From contig CAUYLG010050968.1 of the NCBI GenBank assembly GCA_963573385.1, forward strand, positions 62,001 to 126,000: a stretch of 64,000 nucleotides of DNA, in the 5' to 3' direction. This DNA is from Cacajao melanocephalus (Eukaryota > Chordata > Mammalia > Primates > Pitheciidae). The translations under genes and the position numbers were made by a program. The notes under the pieces were generated by a model. It saw only the letters and a list, made by a program, of their open reading frames with translations. It was not told the DNA's origin and ran no database searches. Positions 59,461-64,000 of the stretch are shown in pieces (within the stretch, counting starts at the first letter, position 1; every line of letters begins with the position of its first letter).

Positions 59461-59937
59461 TTAAAACCCCAAGTTAAGATACAACAACAGTTTTCTAGTT
59501 ATTAATACATATTTAACCAGATTGAAAATAAGACAGTATTCAAATTCACTTTTCTATGAGAATGCCAACTTGCATATTACACATGAAACATGATGATTGG
59601 TCTACAGATCATACTCACAAGCTCTTGGTTAGCCAACTGTCTTGTAAGAATGATTTTAAAATTATGAAGTTTTACCAACAGAACTCTATTTTGAAATATG
59701 TTATAAACACATTTTTATTGTTTAATTTCAGTAGATGATGGAAATAAACAAAAAATAAAATTTACATAAGTGACTTCAGTTTCTTCCTGAGAAATCTAAT
59801 TAACCTTCCCAAACAAACGGAATAGTTAAGGTCTGATTTTTCTTAAAACCAATGTGAAAGTTTCAAAGCTGTCACAGTTTTATCATTGCAAAAAGTCTGA
59901 AATTCAGACTATTCATGTATATAAATTACTGTACTTA

Positions 59938-60135
<198 letters not shown>

Positions 60136-60224
60136 TTATTCAGCAGTTTATTTGGACTTTAACTGAATCTCAACTGAACTGTGCTAAACCCGAATGCAGA
60201 ATACAGCCTATGCATTATACCACT

Positions 60225-60519
60225 TTTTTTTTTTTGAGACGGAGTCTTGCTCTATTGCCGAGGCTAGAGTGTGCAGTGGTGTGATCTCAGTTCACTGCAA
60301 CCTCTGCCTCCTGGGATCAATCAATTCTCTTGCCTCAGCCTCCCAAGTAGCTGGGATTACAGGTGTACACCACCATGCCCAGCTAATTTTGTATTTTTAG
60401 TAGAGACACGGTTTCGCCATGTTGACTAGGCTGGTCTCAAACTTCTGACCTCAGGTGATCTGCCTGCCTCAGCCTCCTAAAGTGCTGGGATTACAGGTGG
60501 TAGGCATCACATCCAGCCC
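60225..60519 (-). mobile_element. Alu, full length
   Basis: Inverted Alu from a T run to CACATCCAGCC. It lies about 150 bp from the acceptor of exon a. Confidence 0.95.
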
Positions 60520-62019
60520 ACTTTTAACTGTTTAACTATTCATAATTAAGCATATTTAAAATAGAAAAGTGACTTTAAAAGACTCATCAAATTTTGAGCA
60601 GTAAATTCAAAATTAAAAGAAGAATCTAGAAGAATCCCAATTCAATAATGGCACTACTATTTTACTAGAAAAATTCTAATCATCCAAATGGAGCAGTATG
60701 TTTCATATTCTTTTATATCTTATTTGAGTCAATTCATTTGAAAATATATTTATATTTTCCATTAATAATTTTCAAACTGAAGTACTGGGAAATGTGTAAT
60801 CTCAGATCACTGGTGAAGCTGAGGGTGGGATAGTGATCATATTCCTTGTTAGAGTGTTGACCATCAGTTCATAAAACATTTGAATGTGGGGCTTAAGGTT
60901 ACAGGACAAAACCTCTGCCTCAAAATTCTTGTCTTCATGGTCTTATATTTACCCATATTTAATGGTTTATTTGTCTCCTCATTCAAATTCATTGAGCACC
61001 TACTGCATCCCAGGTACTAAGGACACACGATGATTAAGGTAAAATTCTTGTCACCAAGTTGCTTAAATTCTAGTTGAGGAATAGAAATGTTTACAGCTCA
61101 AAGCATGAAAGTTCTACAATATTAAACAGAGTGGAGTCGGATATTTCTATTCTCACGCCAGATGTGTTTGAACTCTGGATGCCAGCTACTTCTTTCTTTA
61201 ATTTGTATAATGTTTTGTATATCAGTATTTAGTATCCCCACATCCACCCATTCAACAAGAATGAATTCTATGGATGTCAACTGCAGGAAAACTTGTATGA
61301 TAGCTCCAGAATTTAATTATCTCTTTGGCCTTAATACTTTCCACTGTGGTCAGGTTTGAAGATCTCTTGGTGTAAGAAAATGCCACAACACTCAGCCTAT
61401 ATATACACTGCAGTCTTGAATGATTTAAATCATTAGCATGATTAAATCATCTACATGGATTTAGTAACCATAAGAACATGAATTAGCATTCATTTAACTG
61501 TACCCAGATTCCTTAAATTCCTCAGATTTCTAAATCTCATTTTTCACATATCTAACGAAAACAGGGATTGAAAAATGAGCCATGGAATTTTCTGACAGGT
61601 GGTACATATCTTAATAAAAAGAAGATTCATGTCTCAGCATCTATTCTAAGAGCCTAGCATAACTGGAATGAAATGTTTAATAGTATACAGGGCAACACAT
61701 CACATGTTGGGGAAGTCCCCCATCAGGTCTAATTCTTTGTTGAGACTAAGTAATACTGCTCATATGTGAAGGATGGGAAATGGAGCCAGTTAATTTTATT
61801 GTATCATTTTCAGGGTTCCAGCAATGGGACTAGTCTTAATTCCACGTAGTATCAGTTGTAATGAGCTTTTAATTGCATATTCTAACTCTGGGATAAAGTA
61901 ATTGTTACATAATAACAAAGTATAATTATTTTTTAATGTCTTTAACTATAAAGGAAAAATGTTCATCGTACAAAATTTAGAAAGCAAATAAAATTTTAAA
62001 AATCACCTCTTTGAAGTTC

Positions 62020-62078
62020 TATAGAAATCATTATTAATGTTTTGGATATTTATACTCAATATTTTTCTAAGTAGAAAT

Positions 62079-62110
<32 letters not shown>

Positions 62111-62480
62111 GCATTTATAAGACTGAATTCGCATATGCATAAAAAATTAAAATTTTTTTTACCCCCCCAAATTTATATGTTGAAAGATAAATAATTTTTA
62201 CTTGACATTATGTCATAAAGTTTTCATACTATTAAATATTTTTCAAAATAATTAAATGGGTGTATGACAGTCTCTAATATGGTTATACTATGATTTATTG
62301 AACATTCTTGAAATCTGAATATTTTTAGGTGTCAAACAAAAATGTATTTTATATATAACCATATTATATATCATTTATATTATGCTTATATATTTAGATA
62401 TCTGAATTTTTTATGTAAATGATTAATCATCTATATTAATCATTCCTCTTTTGTTGGAGACTGGATAATTTACCATTAGG
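62020..62480 (-). mobile_element. L1ME 3'-end remnant, left part
   Basis: Antisense L1ME-like text leading to 'TTTACCATTAGGAATAATGC'; it continues after the retrocopy at 63236. Confidence 0.6.
62078..62103. repeat. (CA)n microsatellite
   Basis: About 13 CA units followed by a short (TA)n. Confidence 0.95.
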
Positions 62481-62496
62481 AATAATGCTGTGATAA
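62481..62496. repeat. Left target-site duplication of retrocopy
   Basis: The 16-bp sequence is repeated exactly at 63220-63235 on the other side of the inserted retrocopy. Confidence 0.85.
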
Positions 62497-63219
62497 TTAT
62501 CAACTAAAAAGCAGACAGATCCTCGGCATGCGCTAGCTGGGTAGAGAGACATAGAGCTGTGTACAGGATGTAATATTACCAACCTAAAAAGACTGATACT
62601 CAAATGCTGTAGCGTTATATACTTGGTTCCATGAGCCATGCCTTTTTGTATAGTACACATGATATTTCAGAATTGCTTTTGCTGTTCTTCAGCAACTGTT
62701 GTACAAAATGTTCACATTTAATTTTTCTTTCTTAAGGGCACAGTATAAAAAGAATACTTTTTTGGTTGGTTAGGCTTTTAATCCTGTGTGTGATTACTAG
62801 TAGGAACATGAGACGTGACATTCTAAATCTTGGGAGAAAAAGATAATGTTAGGAAAAAAATATTTACCCAGGAGTAGCACTCACTGAAAAGTTTTAAATG
62901 ACTGAGTGGTATGCTTAAGATTGTCATGTCTAGATTTAAATTTAAAGTCTGAGGTTTTAAATGTTTTTGAGCTTAGAAAACCTAGTTGGATGCAATTTGG
63001 TCATTAATACCATGACATCTTGCTTATAAATATTCCATTGCTCTGTAGTTCAAATCTATTGGCTTTGTGAAAATTCATCGCTGTGATGCCTGTATTCTTT
63101 TTTTCCTTTTTATTCTGTTTAACAAAATATGAGCTGGCTGTCATTTACCCATCTCTTTCCCACTAAATAAAAGAATTCTTTAGTTTCCCTGTAAAAAAAA
63201 AAAAAGAAAGAAAGAAAGA
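62497..63219 (+). pseudogene. Retrocopy of an unidentified transcript (3' part)
   Basis: A 723-bp plus-strand insertion interrupts L1ME sequence. It ends with an AATAAA signal (63165-63170), then about 20 bp later an A-rich tail that has become (AAAG)n. It is flanked by a 16-bp perfect target-site duplication, AATAATGCTGTGATAA, at 62481-62496 and 63220-63235. These are the hallmarks of L1-mediated retroposition of a polyadenylated RNA. The body is AT-rich like a 3' UTR and has no long ORF. A short reading TDPRHALAG followed by a stop near 62514-62547 might be the end of the parent CDS, but this is speculative. I could not name the parent gene. Confidence 0.75.
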
Positions 63220-63235
63220 AATAATGCTGTGATAA
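63220..63235. repeat. Right target-site duplication of retrocopy
   Basis: This is an exact copy of 62481-62496, placed directly after the A-rich tail. Confidence 0.85.
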
Positions 63236-64000
63236 CCATACTTACATTTGTTAAGATGGGGACACCAGGTCCCAATGTATAAATGGTTAAGAAGGCACTT
63301 GATGCAGCTTCCCAAATTCTTTCCAGAAAAGTGGATCCAACACACACTTTTACCACCAACAGTATGTAAGAATGCCTAGCTCACAGTACCTTCCCCAGTT
63401 TTAATCATTTCTGATTTTATAAGTGAAAAATTGTATCTGATTTTAAGTTGTACTTCTTTGATAAAAAAGGAAGACAATTTAATATAACATTTAGGATTTT
63501 CTGCTAATAAAAGTAATATATACCTTTCTCAAAAACTTTAAAGACATTGCAATTATAAGGAAGACAATAATTATCAGTTGGAAATAACATTTTAGCATTT
63601 TTTTCTGATGATCCCTTTGAAATGTTTATTGACCATTTCTACTGTGTGCACATGTTGGTAAATTATATGTTCATGACCTTTGCTCATTTTTCTCCTGGAG
63701 GATTATTATCTTTTAATTGAATTCTAAGACCTATTAAAAAATTAACCCATTGTCTATTATATTTATCACAAATATTTATTCCAGTTTGCTTTTTAAATAC
63801 TATCTTTTGATGTCCAGAGGTTTTATTTTATATATAGTCAAATCTATCAAACTTTTTCTTTGAATTCTATTTCCATTGCTTTTATATTTAGATTTTTTCC
63901 CCATATTCAAGTGCTAGTAAATAGTCACACATATCTTTTATAGCTCTTTTCATGATTTAATTTTTTCATTTAACTTTTCAATCTACTCAAGTACCTGTAA
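63236..64000 (-). mobile_element. L1ME/L1M 3'-end remnant, right part
   Basis: Continuation of the interrupted element: 'AAAGTGGATCCAACACACAC', 'AGTGAAAAATTGTATCTGAT', 'TTTTGATGTCCAGAGGTTTT', 'TCAAATCTATCAAACTTTT'. It runs off the window end. Confidence 0.6.

Noticed and set aside
63165..63219. Polyadenylation signal considered as the 3' end of an active plus-strand gene
   Set aside because: The encoded A tail and flanking TSD show a retroposed copy, not a native gene end.

Overview
This window is primate, almost certainly human, nuclear DNA. It is AT-rich, it carries about thirty dimeric or partial Alu elements, and it also holds L1, MIR, L2, MaLR/ERV LTR and hAT-type debris. There is no bacterial or viral gene organisation and no long uninterrupted open reading frame. 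Nearly all of it is intron.

The only supported gene lies on the minus strand. Seven short internal exons (60073-59939, 40565-40486, 28319-28180, 11659-11533, 8509-8361, 5672-5549, 336-161, in transcript order) have AG acceptors and GT donors. Their splice phases fit one after another without a break. Joined, they total 931 nt and encode 310 full codons of a WD40-repeat protein, with blade signatures (IRLW, FRVWD, IRVWE, VRIWD) at blade-like spacing. The gene continues past both ends of the window, so no promoter, start codon, stop codon or polyadenylation site of the host gene is visible. The domain content, large introns and minus orientation best fit WDR49 (a CFAP337-type, cilia-associated WD-repeat protein). 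The paralogue WDR64 could not be excluded without a search.

Layout. 1-12 kb holds the four most 3' exons here, spaced 2.7-5.2 kb apart, with Alus, MLT1 and L1M fragments and a full-length ERV LTR. 12-28 kb is one 16.5 kb intron with three LTRs, many Alus, a 129-bp pure pyrimidine tract and a 195-bp inverted duplication that breaks an Alu. 28-40 kb has one exon at each end, a TSD-bounded L1 3' fragment containing an Alu, an MLT1 LTR, and a long low-repeat stretch (about 34.5-38.7 kb). 40-60 kb is the largest intron (19.4 kb), with nested Alu-in-transposon structures, two MaLR LTRs, L2, a second copy of the 7 kb LTR family, a local direct duplication and a long antisense L1M fragment. 60-64 kb is an upstream intron with L1ME 3'-end sequence into which a polyadenylated, TSD-flanked retrocopy of an unidentified transcript has inserted.

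I found no undescribed multi-gene system. The observations most worth checking are the retrocopy, the inverted duplication, the interspersed micro-duplications that are not standard transposons, and a possible in-frame cassette exon at 5851-5913. Subfamily names for repeats are from memory of consensus sequences and are hedged where uncertain.
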